This document shows, piece after piece, positions 25,777 to 34,069 of a stretch of 64,000 nucleotides of DNA. Location: assembly GCF_021044585.1 (NCBI RefSeq), contig NZ_CP087998.1, forward strand, positions 1,612,001-1,676,000, given 5' to 3'. The translations under genes and the position numbers were made by a program. The number at the start of each line of letters is the position of its first letter. The stretch's first letter is position 1. The stretch comes from Sulfurimonas sp. HSL-3221. GTDB lineage: Bacteria; Campylobacterota; Campylobacteria; Campylobacterales; Sulfurimonadaceae. The notes beneath the pieces were generated by a model. The model worked only from the letters and a program-made list of their open reading frames with translations. It was not told the DNA's origin and searched no databases.

Positions 25777-26022
25777 ATGGAACACTCCGATCTTTTCAAT
25801 ATTCTGCACAATGCGGTGGAAGCCCAGGGCAACGGCAAGAAGATCACTCAAAAAGAGATGGCGTCGCTGCTCGGGGTCTCCATGCGCACCTATCAGGACT
25901 GGCGTTTGGGCAATGCAAAGCCGCAGGCTGCCAGGGCTGTCATGCAGATGCTGGGGAAGCTCGAAGACGACGACATCATCAGGGTCGTGCGAAAAATCAA
26001 CCGATTGGAGGAAGCCTCATGA
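25777..26022 (+). CDS. Small XRE-like helix-turn-helix protein
   Basis: An 81-residue DNA-binding protein. The sequence ITQKEMASLLGVSMRTYQDWRLGNAKPQ (about residues 23-50) is a helix-turn-helix with turn Gly and recognition helix like Cro/XRE or phage regulators. A short acidic then basic C-terminal tail follows (EDDDIIRVVRKINRLEEAS). The ATG is preceded by GGAG. Its stop overlaps the ATG of the next small gene. The palindrome upstream is its likely operator. It could be the antidote or regulator of a two-gene addiction-like unit, but the partner shows no toxin family. Confidence 0.75.
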   Translation: MEHSDLFNILHNAVEAQGNGKKITQKEMASLLGVSMRTYQDWRLGNAKPQAARAVMQMLGKLEDDDIIRVVRKINRLEEAS

Positions 26023-26192
26023 CGACATTGACACAAAAAGAGCGTGAAGATCTGCAGTCCGTTTTCAATTCGATTTCCGATAACGAACCGACGCGGGGCG
26101 CCAAACTCTGCCGTATAAAGAATATTATTTTTCTTTATATTCATTCCCGTTTCCACCATCTGCTGAAAAAACGGGTTTCCTACCAAAAATAG
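26019..26192 (+). CDS. Small basic protein coupled to the HTH gene, unknown function
   Basis: A 57-residue protein starting at the ATG 26019, overlapping the stop of the HTH gene (ATGA), with GGAGGAAG just upstream. The N-terminal half is acidic (MTTLTQKEREDLQSVFNSISDNEP) and the C-terminal half basic and aromatic (NIIFLYIHSRFHHLLKKRVSYQK), which could be an amphipathic membrane-active helix. I recognise no family. Coupling and a good ribosome-binding site support translation. A hairpin (GGGGGA-CAAA-TCCCCC, 26201-26216) follows 8 bases after the stop. Confidence 0.55.
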   Translation: MTTLTQKEREDLQSVFNSISDNEPTRGAKLCRIKNIIFLYIHSRFHHLLKKRVSYQK

Positions 26193-26357
26193 GCACTTCC
26201 GGGGGACAAATCCCCCCATTTCCCCCCAAAATCAATCACTTGAAGATAAATTTAAGCAAACAGACTATAAAGTAACCGTCAGAACAGCTTTGAGAGCGCC
26301 AATCCCCTAAATTGCGTGCTCCAAGAGGTGTTATATTTCAATGACTTGGAGCGTTTT

Positions 26358-26642
26358 ATGAACAAAGCACAGTTTGTCGAACTGGTTCAGAAGCACGGTG
26401 ACTACAAAACTAAAGCAGAGGCAGAAGCTGCCATTAAAGCATTCGCGGATGCGGTAACGGAAGCACTCGTCGCAAAAGAGGATGTCACACTTGTTGGTTT
26501 CGGTAGCTTCACATCTGCCCTTCAAAAGGGAAAAAGCGGTACGGTTCCGGGTACGGACAAAAGCTACACAACAGCGGACAAAATGGTTCCGAAGTTCAAA
26601 GCAGGAAAAGGTCTCAAAGACCGCGTTGCCGAAGGCAAATAA
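26358..26642 (+). CDS. hup: HU family nucleoid protein
   Basis: A 94-residue HU/IHF-type histone-like protein that bends and packages DNA. The two N-terminal helices (MNKAQFVELVQKHGDYKTKAEAEAAIKAFADAV) form the dimer core, and VTLVGFGSFTSA is the diagnostic beta-strand motif GFG(S/T)F. The DNA arm and the conserved Pro follow (KSGTVPGTDKSYTTADKMVPKFKAGKGLKD). The ATG at 26358 has a GGAG box; the open frame upstream of it is non-coding. A strong terminator follows. Confidence 0.95.
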   Translation: MNKAQFVELVQKHGDYKTKAEAEAAIKAFADAVTEALVAKEDVTLVGFGSFTSALQKGKSGTVPGTDKSYTTADKMVPKFKAGKGLKDRVAEGK

Positions 26643-26654
26643 CTCCTCACCCCT

Positions 26655-26677
26655 GGCCGCCGTCCGCGGCCGCTTTT
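26655..26677 (+). terminator. Intrinsic terminator after hup
   Basis: The stem GGCCGC-CGTCC-GCGGCC (26655-26671) is followed by GC and four Ts. It lies 13 bases after the stop codon of the HU gene. Confidence 0.7.
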
Positions 26678-26781
26678 CCCCACACAACCATTAACTTCTG
26701 ATTCTAATCCCCGCATACCCCATTTCAGACAGGATTCTTCTGGCACACTCATGTCCATAAACATGAATGCAAAGGCGCCCA

Positions 26782-27174
26782 ATGGAAAAAGTGACCAAAA
26801 CGGAACAGGAGTGGCGTGCGCAGCTCTCGCCGGAAGCCTACCACGTCTGCCGCGAGCACGGTACGGAAGCCCCCTTCAGCGGAAAATTCTACCAGCACAA
26901 AGGCGACGGGGTCTACCGCTGCGTCTGCTGCGACGCGCCGCTCTTTACATCGGATACGAAGTTCGATTCGGGGACGGGGTGGCCGAGCTATTTCGAGCCC
27001 TACAGCGACGAGGCGCTAGTCGAGATCAAAGATACGAGTTTCGGAATGACGAGGGTGGAAGTAAGGTGCGCGCGCTGTGACGCGCACCTGGGGCATGTCT
27101 TCCCCGACGGTCCGGAACCAACGGGGCTGCGCTACTGCATCAACTCCGTCTGCCTGACCTTCGATGAGGGGTAA
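26782..27174 (+). CDS. msrB: Peptide-methionine (R)-S-oxide reductase
   Basis: A 130-residue MsrB that reduces methionine-R-sulfoxide in oxidised proteins with thioredoxin as electron donor. The zinc-holding pairs are Cys47/Cys50 (RCVCCDAP) and Cys96/Cys99 (RCARCD). The catalytic Cys119 is in RYCINS, and SGTGWPSY (63-70) is the family signature. Cys23 may be the resolving residue. I choose the ATG at 26782, 6 bases after AAGGCG; an earlier in-frame ATG is less well placed. No MsrA domain is fused. It converges with the outer-membrane protein gene after 2 bases. Confidence 0.95.
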   Translation: MEKVTKTEQEWRAQLSPEAYHVCREHGTEAPFSGKFYQHKGDGVYRCVCCDAPLFTSDTKFDSGTGWPSYFEPYSDEALVEIKDTSFGMTRVEVRCARCDAHLGHVFPDGPEPTGLRYCINSVCLTFDEG

Positions 27175-27176
27175 AT

Positions 27177-27686
27177 TTAGAAGTTGACGGCCAGGCCGAT
27201 CATATAGTTGTTCATCGCCTCGGACGTGTTGACGTACTCGACGTAGAGGTCCAGCTGGTTGTTCAGCTCGTACATCCCGGCAATGCCGCCGGAGATCGCC
27301 AGATCGCCGCGCGAGTGAAGCTCGTCGCCGAGGTTCGGGAGAATAAGACCGAATTTCGGGCGGACTTTGAAGGCGGAACCCGGGATATCGATCGTATAGG
27401 TCGCATAAACACCGAGCGTCGTGACATCGATCTTGTTGTTGCTGTTACTGATCTCCGGTGCCACCAGTGATGTACTCAGTTCCGCTTCCACGCCAAGGTT
27501 TTTCAGCACGTTGTCGAGCTCGACACCGCCCTTGATCGCCAGACCGACGCCGTCGTCGACATGTTTCGGCATCGCTTCGAGACCGATGCCCGCACCAACG
27601 TAGAAACCGTTGCTGCCCTGCTGCTGGGCATAGAGTGAAGAAGTGAGCAGCAGTGCTGCTGCGATTGATCCAATTTTTTTCATCAT
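27177..27686 (-). CDS. Outer-membrane beta-barrel protein
   Basis: A 169-residue protein with an N-terminal signal peptide (about 1-20, ALLLTSSLYAQQ) and alternating beta-strand patterns ending in YMIGLAVNF, the aromatic terminus recognised by the Bam machine. It resembles the small eight-stranded porin-like or OmpA-like barrel group (GFYVGAGIGLEAMP near the start of the mature part). The function is unknown; it may be structural or bind a ligand at the surface. AAAGGAC is the ribosome-binding site. Confidence 0.82.
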   Translation of the reverse strand: MMKKIGSIAAALLLTSSLYAQQQGSNGFYVGAGIGLEAMPKHVDDGVGLAIKGGVELDNVLKNLGVEAELSTSLVAPEISNSNNKIDVTTLGVYATYTIDIPGSAFKVRPKFGLILPNLGDELHSRGDLAISGGIAGMYELNNQLDLYVEYVNTSEAMNNYMIGLAVNF

Positions 27687-27730
27687 TTTGTCCTTTTTAT
27701 TGTTATGGCCGGCATTATAGCACCATGAGA

Positions 27731-27736
27731 TATAAT
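27731..27736 (+). promoter_or_regulatory. -10 box of the cyclophilin gene
   Basis: TATAAT lies 21 bases upstream of the ATG at 27758, after a short A/T-rich stretch. It is a perfect -10 hexamer in the gap between divergent genes; no matching -35 is obvious, as is usual in Campylobacterota. Confidence 0.6.
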
Positions 27737-27757
27737 GGCGTAAAAAAAGGAGAGCCT

Positions 27758-28297
27758 ATGCGAAAATTTTTCGCCTTTACCATCCTCTTTCTTGCTGCAG
27801 CAGTCCTCTTCGGCGTGCCGGCCAAACACCCCCATGTCCTTCTGAAAACGAACCAGGGAACGATCGAACTCGAGATCCGTGAAGACCTTGCCCCCCTGGC
27901 GGCGGAAAACTTCCTCACCCACGTCAAAGAAGGCTACTATGACGGAATCATCTTCCACCGTATCATCAAGGGCTTCATGATCCAGGGCGGCGACCCGACC
28001 GGTACCGGCCGCGGCGGCGAGTCTATCTGGCACAAACCTTTCAAAAACGAGTATGCACCCAACGTCATCTTCGACAAGCCGGGTATCCTCGCCATGGCCA
28101 ATGCCGGGCGCAACACCAACGGCAGCCAGTTCTTCATTACGACGGCGGGGGCCCCCTGGCTCAATGGCGGCTACACGATCTTCGGTTATGTTGTGAAAGG
28201 GATGGATGTCGTTTATAAACTGGAAGGGGTTCGTACCGGCAGACAGGACCGTCCGCTGGAAGCGCAGACGATCCTCAAGGCGAGCGTCGCCGAGTAA
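27758..28297 (+). CDS. Periplasmic peptidylprolyl isomerase (cyclophilin type)
   Basis: A 179-residue cyclophilin with a signal peptide (about 1-20), so it folds proline-containing proteins in the periplasm. The catalytic Arg and Phe of FHRIIKGFMIQGGDPTGTG lie near residues 68-86, and MANAGRNTNGSQFFIT carries the other active-site residues. The C terminus has the GYVVKGMDVVYKLE strand. An AAAGGAGA box precedes the ATG at 27758. It converges with the Pit transporter gene after 6 bases. Confidence 0.94.
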   Translation: MRKFFAFTILFLAAAVLFGVPAKHPHVLLKTNQGTIELEIREDLAPLAAENFLTHVKEGYYDGIIFHRIIKGFMIQGGDPTGTGRGGESIWHKPFKNEYAPNVIFDKPGILAMANAGRNTNGSQFFITTAGAPWLNGGYTIFGYVVKGMDVVYKLEGVRTGRQDRPLEAQTILKASVAE

Positions 28298-28303
28298 CGG
28301 CGC

Positions 28304-29890
28304 TTAGAGCATCATGCCGCGGATCGTGTAGAAGATCGCGGCGGAAAGCACGGCGGCGGCGGGAACCGTGATCACCCAGGCCGCGATAATCTTCTTGATC
28401 GCATCGCGCTTGACGTATTTGATCTTCTCGGCGCGCTTGAGCTGCTTCTTGTCGATGCGGATCTTCTCCTCTTCTTCCTCGATCATCTGGTACAGCTGGA
28501 CGATACGCTCGTAATCCTCCTGGCTTTTGCCCTCTTTCGCCTCCAGGGTCTCCTTCTCGGCGTTCAGGGCGTTCAGGAGCTTCTCATCCTCGGCCAGCTG
28601 GCGGCGCTCGACGCGGATCAGCTCCTCCTCTTTCGTATGGTAGAGGAATTCGCGCAGGAAACCGACGCCGAAGACGCCGCCGATGGCGATGTGCGTGGAG
28701 CTGACCGGCAGGCCGAGCTGTGATGCGACGATGACCGTAATGGCCGCCGCCATCGCGATGCTGTAGGCGCGGACCTGGTCGAGCTCGGTGATCTCGCTGC
28801 CGACGGTGCGGATCAGCTTCGGACCGTAGAGCGCCAGCCCCAGCGCGATCCCGATGGCGCCGACAAGCATGACCCACATCGGGATGCTCGCTTTGGTGCT
28901 GATGACGCTATGCTGCACGGCATCGGCGATCCCCGCCAGCGGACCGACGGCGTTGGCGACGTCGTTCGCACCATGGGCGAAGCTGAGCAGCGCCGCGGCG
29001 AAGATCAGGGGAATCGTGAAGAGCTTGTTGACGTCGTCACGATGGTTGCGCAGCGACACGGCTGCCGTGGCGACCATCGGCTTGACCATAAAGTAGATCG
29101 CCACGGCTGCGGCGAACCCGATCCCCAATGCCGTCGGAAAATCGATTTTGATGATATGCTTGACCCCTTTGAGCATCAGGTAGGTGACGAAGGCCCACCC
29201 CATGACAGCAACATAGAGCGGGACCATCTTCTTCATGGCGCTCAGTTTGTCCTCTTTGTAGATCATCGTCTTCTTGATGGTGAAGAGGAAGAGCGCGGCG
29301 ATCACCCCGCCGAGCAGCGGGGAGATGACCCAGCTGGCGGCAATGGTCCCCATTGTGCCCCAGGCGACGGCACCGAAACCGGAAGCGGCGATCCCCGCCC
29401 CCATGACGCCGCCGACGATGGAGTGCGTCGTTGAGACCGGCGCGCCCATCGTCGTCGCCAGGTTCAGCCAGAGTCCGCCGGCCAGCAACGCCGCGGTCAT
29501 GGCCCAGATAAATTGGGAAGCATCGACGAAGGCTGCAGGATCGATAATCCCCTTTTTGATCGTCCCGACGACGTCGCCGCCGGCGATAAGGGCCCCGCTG
29601 GCTTCAAATATGGCGGCGATAATGATCGCGCCGCCCATCGTCAGTGCCCGGGAACCTACGGCCGGCCCCACATTGTTGGCGACATCGTTCGCCCCGATGT
29701 TCAGCGCCATGTAGGCACCGAAGAGCGCGGCAATCGCCAGAAAGAGACTGTTGGTAACGCCCGAGTGTGTTACCGAGCTGTAAAAGAGTACACCGACCAT
29801 GAAAAAGAGGGCCAGCCCCAGTTTCGTAAAATCGTTTTTCGAGCTTTTGACAGCCTTCTTCTCCATTTTTTTGACGGTTCTAATATCCAT
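28304..29890 (-). CDS. pit: Inorganic phosphate transporter, Pit family
   Basis: A 528-residue inner-membrane symporter for metal-phosphate complexes. It has two homologous repeats with the Pit signature GANDVANNVGPAVGSRAL near residue 66 and HGANDVANAVGPLAGI near residue 308. Each is followed by a re-entrant segment ending in a PVSTTHSIVGG or PVSSTHIAIGG motif. A charged cytoplasmic coiled-coil insert (about 425-490, EKETLEAKEGKSQEDYERIVQL) lies before the last helix. The N terminus is basic and soluble. It is a monocistronic gene read from the folP side. Confidence 0.95.
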   Translation of the reverse strand: MDIRTVKKMEKKAVKSSKNDFTKLGLALFFMVGVLFYSSVTHSGVTNSLFLAIAALFGAYMALNIGANDVANNVGPAVGSRALTMGGAIIIAAIFEASGALIAGGDVVGTIKKGIIDPAAFVDASQFIWAMTAALLAGGLWLNLATTMGAPVSTTHSIVGGVMGAGIAASGFGAVAWGTMGTIAASWVISPLLGGVIAALFLFTIKKTMIYKEDKLSAMKKMVPLYVAVMGWAFVTYLMLKGVKHIIKIDFPTALGIGFAAAVAIYFMVKPMVATAAVSLRNHRDDVNKLFTIPLIFAAALLSFAHGANDVANAVGPLAGIADAVQHSVISTKASIPMWVMLVGAIGIALGLALYGPKLIRTVGSEITELDQVRAYSIAMAAAITVIVASQLGLPVSSTHIAIGGVFGVGFLREFLYHTKEEELIRVERRQLAEDEKLLNALNAEKETLEAKEGKSQEDYERIVQLYQMIEEEEEKIRIDKKQLKRAEKIKYVKRDAIKKIIAAWVITVPAAAVLSAAIFYTIRGMML

Positions 29891-29910
29891 CGTTTCTCCC
29901 CAATTGATGT

Positions 29911-31053
29911 TTATAAGTGATACAGCGCCTCGTAAATCTTCAGCGCCTGTGCATGCGCCTTGACGTCATGCACCCGTATGATCTCGGCGCCGTTGCGCAC
30001 GGCTTCGAGATGCAGAGCCAGTGTTCCCGGTAACCGTTCGGATGGTTCAGAGGGAACAATTTTAGCAATCATCGACTTACGGCTGGCCCCGACGAGCAGC
30101 GGGTAGCCGAAGCGTCTGAAGTGCTCCAGATCGCGAATGAGTTTGAGGTTGTGTTCCAGGCGCTTTCCGAAACCGATACCAACGTCGAGAACGATCTCTT
30201 CGACCCCGTATGCCCTCGCTTTGGCAATACGGGATTCGAAAAAGTCGCCCAGCTCTCCGAAAAGGTCGTCGTACTGCGGCTGCGACTGCATCGTCTGCGG
30301 GGTGCCCTGCATATGCATGATCACCGCCGTGGCGCCGTATTCGCCGCAAAGTTTTGCCACCGCGTCGTCAGCCAGGCCGGTAATGTCGTTGACGATATTG
30401 AAACCGCGTTCGAGTGCATAGGAGAGCACCGAGGGGGCGTAGCTGTCGAGGCTGAAGTCTGCACGCTCGTAGAGGCGGTGGGCGTAGGCCGCATCGATGA
30501 CGGGTTTCACCCGTTCAAGCTCTTCGTCTGCGGGTATCGCCGCGGACCCCGGCCGGGAGGAGACCCCGCCGAGATCGATGATCTGCGCCCCCTCTTCGAT
30601 CATCGTTTCGATCCGTTCGACCGCGGCCGCGTCTTTGAAACGGCTCCCCGAGAAGAAGCTATCCTCGTTGGTATTGACGATCCCCATAATCTTTGCCGCT
30701 GCGGGCTTTTTCACCCCGGCAAAACGCTTGAGCTCAAGAGCCACTTCTTTGAGCCCGAAAGGCTGGGCCAGCTCCTTGCGTGCGAGCTCTTCAAGCTGCC
30801 GCGTCGTCGCCAGCAGCAGGGCATCGACCCGCGGGGTCTGCGCCAGGATCGTCCCCTTGGGCACAGCCAGGTCCGCCCCGACGGAGAGGGCATCCTGTTT
30901 GAGGATATTGGCCGCGCCGACATGCAGGTCTCGGATGTAAATGAAGTGCAGCGCCGCCTTGGCCGCGAGGATCTTCCGTCCCCCGGCGTCGACGTCGAGA
31001 CGCGCCAGCAGCGCCCGGATGTCGCTCTGCGTCGAGAGGCGTTCAACCCGCAC
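29911..31053 (-). CDS. folP: Dihydropteroate synthase
   Basis: Joins 6-hydroxymethyl-dihydropterin pyrophosphate with 4-aminobenzoate in folate synthesis. This 380-residue form has a Campylobacterota-type N-terminal extension of about 120 residues before the TIM barrel. The barrel starts at IMGIVNTNEDSFFSGSRF, the equivalent of the usual MGVLNVTPDSFSDGG; GGVSSRPGS and VIMHMQGTP are other family motifs. The start is the GTG at 31051-31053 with GGAG 9 bases before it, overlapping the end of holB by 11 bases. It is the last gene of the lysC-hobA-holB-folP transcript. Confidence 0.95.
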   Translation of the reverse strand: MRVERLSTQSDIRALLARLDVDAGGRKILAAKAALHFIYIRDLHVGAANILKQDALSVGADLAVPKGTILAQTPRVDALLLATTRQLEELARKELAQPFGLKEVALELKRFAGVKKPAAAKIMGIVNTNEDSFFSGSRFKDAAAVERIETMIEEGAQIIDLGGVSSRPGSAAIPADEELERVKPVIDAAYAHRLYERADFSLDSYAPSVLSYALERGFNIVNDITGLADDAVAKLCGEYGATAVIMHMQGTPQTMQSQPQYDDLFGELGDFFESRIAKARAYGVEEIVLDVGIGFGKRLEHNLKLIRDLEHFRRFGYPLLVGASRKSMIAKIVPSEPSERLPGTLALHLEAVRNGAEIIRVHDVKAHAQALKIYEALYHL

Positions 31054-31666
31054 GACGCTGCTCCGGCAGAAAGGGCATCAGTACCGTCAACAGGACGTTC
31101 TGCAGCCGGGCGTTTACTTCCAGAAGGCGAAATGCCCGTGCGAAAGCGTCAAGCTGCTCCGTGCTGAGCGGCAGTTTCTCGACAACGCTCGCCTGGTAGA
31201 AAAGCCGCTCGATCAGCGCCTTGGACTCGTGGCGGTCCATCCGTCCCACCGAGGTGACGAACCCGTACAGCGCCCCCAGGTCGAGCGATCCCAGTGTCAG
31301 TTCTACACCCTGCGGCGCTTCGCCGGAGAGTTCGTTGAGAATCGGCAGGCGCGAACGCACCGTCGGCAGCAGCACCGACTTGCTCGGCGCGATAATGACG
31401 AGGGCGATATTGGTAGGGGGTTCTTCAAGCAGTTTGAGCAGGGCGTTCTGGGAGTAGACGTTGAACTGTTTCGCCGCCAACACGACGTATTTCAGCGACG
31501 CCTCGCTGATATAGGCTTCGGCGATCACCGCTTTGGCGTCCTCGATCAGGAAATCGTCACGTACGAAACCGACGACGCGGCTCGGGTGCACCGCCTTCTT
31601 GAAAGCCTCGAAGCGCTCCTCGATCTCCTCGGCGAGGATGATGTGGCTGCGTTCGAAACTACTCAT
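31043..31666 (-). CDS. holB: DNA polymerase III subunit delta prime
   Basis: A 207-residue clamp-loader subunit that helps load the sliding clamp on primed DNA. It is short compared with the 330-residue E. coli protein, as usual for Campylobacterota. YVVLAAKQFNVYSQNALLKLLEEPP (near residue 60) is the RFC/delta-prime motif of the sensor region, and VRSRLPIL follows. There is no Walker A motif, so it does not bind ATP. It overlaps hobA by 8 bases upstream and folP downstream. Confidence 0.88.
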   Translation of the reverse strand: MSSFERSHIILAEEIEERFEAFKKAVHPSRVVGFVRDDFLIEDAKAVIAEAYISEASLKYVVLAAKQFNVYSQNALLKLLEEPPTNIALVIIAPSKSVLLPTVRSRLPILNELSGEAPQGVELTLGSLDLGALYGFVTSVGRMDRHESKALIERLFYQASVVEKLPLSTEQLDAFARAFRLLEVNARLQNVLLTVLMPFLPEQRRAG

Positions 31667-32207
31667 CCGCGTCGACCTCCCCGAAAAGGACCGCGTTGAG
31701 CGAGAGGTCGAACAGGCGGTAGAGCTGCAGGAGCTTGATATCGAGGTAGGGGTCGAAAGAGCGCAGCTTCATCGCGTGGCCGAACTCTTCGTCGAGGAGC
31801 CAGAGGCAGCTGTTGTCCGCCCGCTTGGCGATCTCGGAGCGGGGATCGCTCCCCTTGCCGACGTACCAGAAGAAGTAGTTGCCCGCAAAGGAGAGGTCGA
31901 GCATATCCGCGAGCATATCCATCGCGTCGCCGCTCGTCATCTCGTCAAACTCCGGGTAGATCCGGTCCAGGCTGATCAGCGGTACCATCGGCCGGTCGTT
32001 GGAGAGCTGGTTGATCGTCGAGGAGATGTAGTGCTGGAACCATTTTCGCTTGCGGTCGGTCACCAGGACGATCGTCTTGCCCGTGACGATCTGCGACACG
32101 GCGAGCATGGTGGAAGCCGTCCATTCGAAACGGTTCTCTTCGACCCAGTTGAACGACGCCCCCTCGGAGCGTATGGTCTCGAGCATCCATTTCATGAACG
32201 ACTGCAT
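31659..32207 (-). CDS. hobA: HobA, DnaA-binding initiation regulator
   Basis: A 182-residue protein restricted to Campylobacterota. The Helicobacter pylori protein is a tetramer that bridges DnaA molecules at the origin and stimulates replication initiation. The sequence has the family's FxWxEENRFEW segment near residue 18 and ends in the acidic tail VFGEVDADE-like end. The gene is in the same order, lysC-hobA-holB-folP, as in Helicobacter. It begins 7 bases after the lysC stop codon and overlaps holB. Its presence is a firm marker for the host lineage. Confidence 0.93.
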   Translation of the reverse strand: MQSFMKWMLETIRSEGASFNWVEENRFEWTASTMLAVSQIVTGKTIVLVTDRKRKWFQHYISSTINQLSNDRPMVPLISLDRIYPEFDEMTSGDAMDMLADMLDLSFAGNYFFWYVGKGSDPRSEIAKRADNSCLWLLDEEFGHAMKLRSFDPYLDIKLLQLYRLFDLSLNAVLFGEVDADE

Positions 32208-32213
32208 AGGGAT

Positions 32214-33425
32214 TTACTTCTCCAGTTCGTAGACGTTGTGCAGCGCACGTACCGCCAGTTCGGCGTACTTTTCGTCGATGACCATGGAGACCTTGATCTC
32301 GGAGGTGGAGATCATCATGATGTTGATATTCTCCGCCGCCATGGACGCGAATGCTTTCGCCGCGACGCCCGTATGCGACTTCATACCGACACCGACGATG
32401 GAGACCTTGCAGATCTTCTCGTCGTAGCTGGCCTCTTTGATCTCGCCCTTTTCGATAAAGGTCTCGACAACCTTTTTCGCGTCGCCCAGTTCGTTCATCG
32501 GGACCGTGAAGTCCAGGTTCGTCGAGTCGTCATGCCCCAGGGTCTGGATGATCATGTCGATGTTGACGTTGCTCGCCGCCAGCTTGCCGAAAATATCGGA
32601 AGCGATACCGGGACGGTCGACGACGCCTCCGAGTGAGATACGCGCCTGATTACGGTCGAGCGCCACACCGCTTACCAGTGGTTTTTCCATAATGTTCTCT
32701 TCCTTTGTGATCAATGTCCCTTCGGCATCCGAAAAGCTCGAACGGGTGACGAGGTTGACGTTAAGTTTTTTGGCCAGTTCGACCGAACGGTTCTGCAGGA
32801 CTTTCGCCCCGAGCGACGCAAGCTCGAGCATCTCGTCATAGGAGATCTGTTCCAGCTTCTTCGCCTTCGGTTCGATGCGGGGGTCCGTCGTGTAGATCCC
32901 GTCGACGTCGGTGTAGATCTCGCAGAGGTCCGCTTCGAGCGCCCCGGCGATCGCCACGGCGGAGAGGTCGCTGCCGCCGCGCCCGAGGGTCGTGACACGC
33001 CCCAGCTCGTTGACGCCCTGGAAACCGGCGACGACCACCACTTTGCCCTCGCCCAGCGCACGGCGCATCGGCGTCGGGTCGATATGCTCGATCCGCGCTT
33101 TCGTATGGACCGTATCGGTCACGATCCCCGCCCTGCGGCCGCTCATGGACTCTGCCGGGAACCCCATTTCATTGAGCGCGATGGAGAGCAGCGCCGCCGT
33201 CACCCGTTCGCCGGAGCTCAGCAGCATATCCACCTCTTCGCGCTGGGGGTTGTCGCTGTAGTGCTCGGCATAGGCGACCAGTTTGTTGGTCTCGCCGCTC
33301 ATCGCCGAAACGACGACGACGACGTCATTCCCCTCTTTGACCGTTTTGGCAACGCGGTTGGCGACGTTCTGGATGCGCTCCAGGTCGCCAACGCTCGTAC
33401 CACCGTATTTCTGAACAATCAGCAT
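32214..33425 (-). CDS. lysC: Aspartate kinase
   Basis: Phosphorylates aspartate, the first step toward lysine (diaminopimelate), threonine and methionine. The 403-residue protein has the N-terminal kinase domain with [11 protein letters not shown] (residues 4-14), the catalytic loop GRGGSDLSA near residue 148, and two C-terminal ACT domains (about 265 and 345 onward) for feedback by lysine or threonine. An AAGATG-type box precedes the ATG. It stands between rppH and hobA with gaps of 1 and 6 bases, so it is part of one transcript. Confidence 0.97.
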   Translation of the reverse strand: MLIVQKYGGTSVGDLERIQNVANRVAKTVKEGNDVVVVVSAMSGETNKLVAYAEHYSDNPQREEVDMLLSSGERVTAALLSIALNEMGFPAESMSGRRAGIVTDTVHTKARIEHIDPTPMRRALGEGKVVVVAGFQGVNELGRVTTLGRGGSDLSAVAIAGALEADLCEIYTDVDGIYTTDPRIEPKAKKLEQISYDEMLELASLGAKVLQNRSVELAKKLNVNLVTRSSFSDAEGTLITKEENIMEKPLVSGVALDRNQARISLGGVVDRPGIASDIFGKLAASNVNIDMIIQTLGHDDSTNLDFTVPMNELGDAKKVVETFIEKGEIKEASYDEKICKVSIVGVGMKSHTGVAAKAFASMAAENINIMMISTSEIKVSMVIDEKYAELAVRALHNVYELEK

Positions 33426-33426
33426 C

Positions 33427-33897
33427 TTACAGATACCCCTTTGCTTTAAAATAGCCGATCACCTTCTCATAGATCGGTTTCTTGAAGTGTGCAACGTAGT
33501 CATACAGTGCATCGATCTCGATGAACTTGTAATCGATAAACTCCGGATGTTTCGTCTCCAGGTTGATCTTCGCCTTGTGCTTGAGGCGTACGAGAAAATA
33601 GCGCTGTGTCTGCCCGCAGTAGGGGCGCATGCGCTCCGCGACGTGCTCCGGAAAATCGTAGGCCAGCCAATCGGGATACTCGGCGACGACTTCCACCTTT
33701 TTCGTACCGATCTCCTCTTCGATCTCGCGGAGCAGCGCCTCTTCGGGAGACTCCCCCCGGTCAATACCCCCCTGCGGGAACTGCCAGATGCCGCTGATAT
33801 CGCTGCGTTCGGCGATAAAGATCTGCTTGACCTCCGGGTACTCCGGCGGAACGATGATCGCCGCGACGTTCGGACGGTAGGGTTTGACGGATTCCAT
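33427..33897 (-). CDS. rppH: RNA pyrophosphohydrolase (Nudix)
   Basis: A 156-residue Nudix hydrolase that removes pyrophosphate from the 5' end of mRNA, triggering decay. The Nudix box is complete: GGIDRGESPEEALLREIEEEIG at about residues 41-62 with the GX5EX7REUXEEXGU pattern. The N-terminal YRPNVAAIIV and the WLAYDFP segment match RppH/NudH. It is the first gene of a minus-strand transcript into lysC-hobA-holB-folP; its stop lies one base before lysC's start codon region. The order is conserved in Helicobacter. Confidence 0.94.
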   Translation of the reverse strand: MESVKPYRPNVAAIIVPPEYPEVKQIFIAERSDISGIWQFPQGGIDRGESPEEALLREIEEEIGTKKVEVVAEYPDWLAYDFPEHVAERMRPYCGQTQRYFLVRLKHKAKINLETKHPEFIDYKFIEIDALYDYVAHFKKPIYEKVIGYFKAKGYL

Positions 33898-33928
33898 AGG
33901 CCTCTTTACTCGTTTTGGAGCACCTCTA

Positions 33929-33958
33929 ATAACCCCAGCGCAACCCGGGTAGGGTTAT
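33929..33958. promoter_or_regulatory. 7-bp inverted repeat between rppH and hemW
   Basis: ATAACCC (33929-33935) and GGGTTAT (33952-33958) with a 16-base G+C-rich spacer containing CCCGGG. It lies in the shared 170-base promoter region of two divergent genes and may be an operator or an mRNA leader hairpin. It does not fold as a tRNA. Confidence 0.3.
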
Positions 33959-34069
33959 GAGAAGTGCCCGCTTTTTTCAATGCGCGTATTATAGGGCAAG
34001 CGCGGTTAAATCGTGCTTGTTTTTTGCCCGGCTCAACCGCGGCTAACGTCCGAGGGATTACAATGCGGC

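Noticed and set aside
25543-26216. Prophage or insertion sequence remnant around the small HTH pair
   Set aside because: No integrase, transposase, terminal repeats or target duplication is visible, and flanking genes are ordinary.
33929-33958. Possible tRNA or riboswitch between rppH and hemW
   Set aside because: Only a 7-bp inverted repeat with a G+C spacer is seen. There are no D, anticodon and T arms, and no known riboswitch core.
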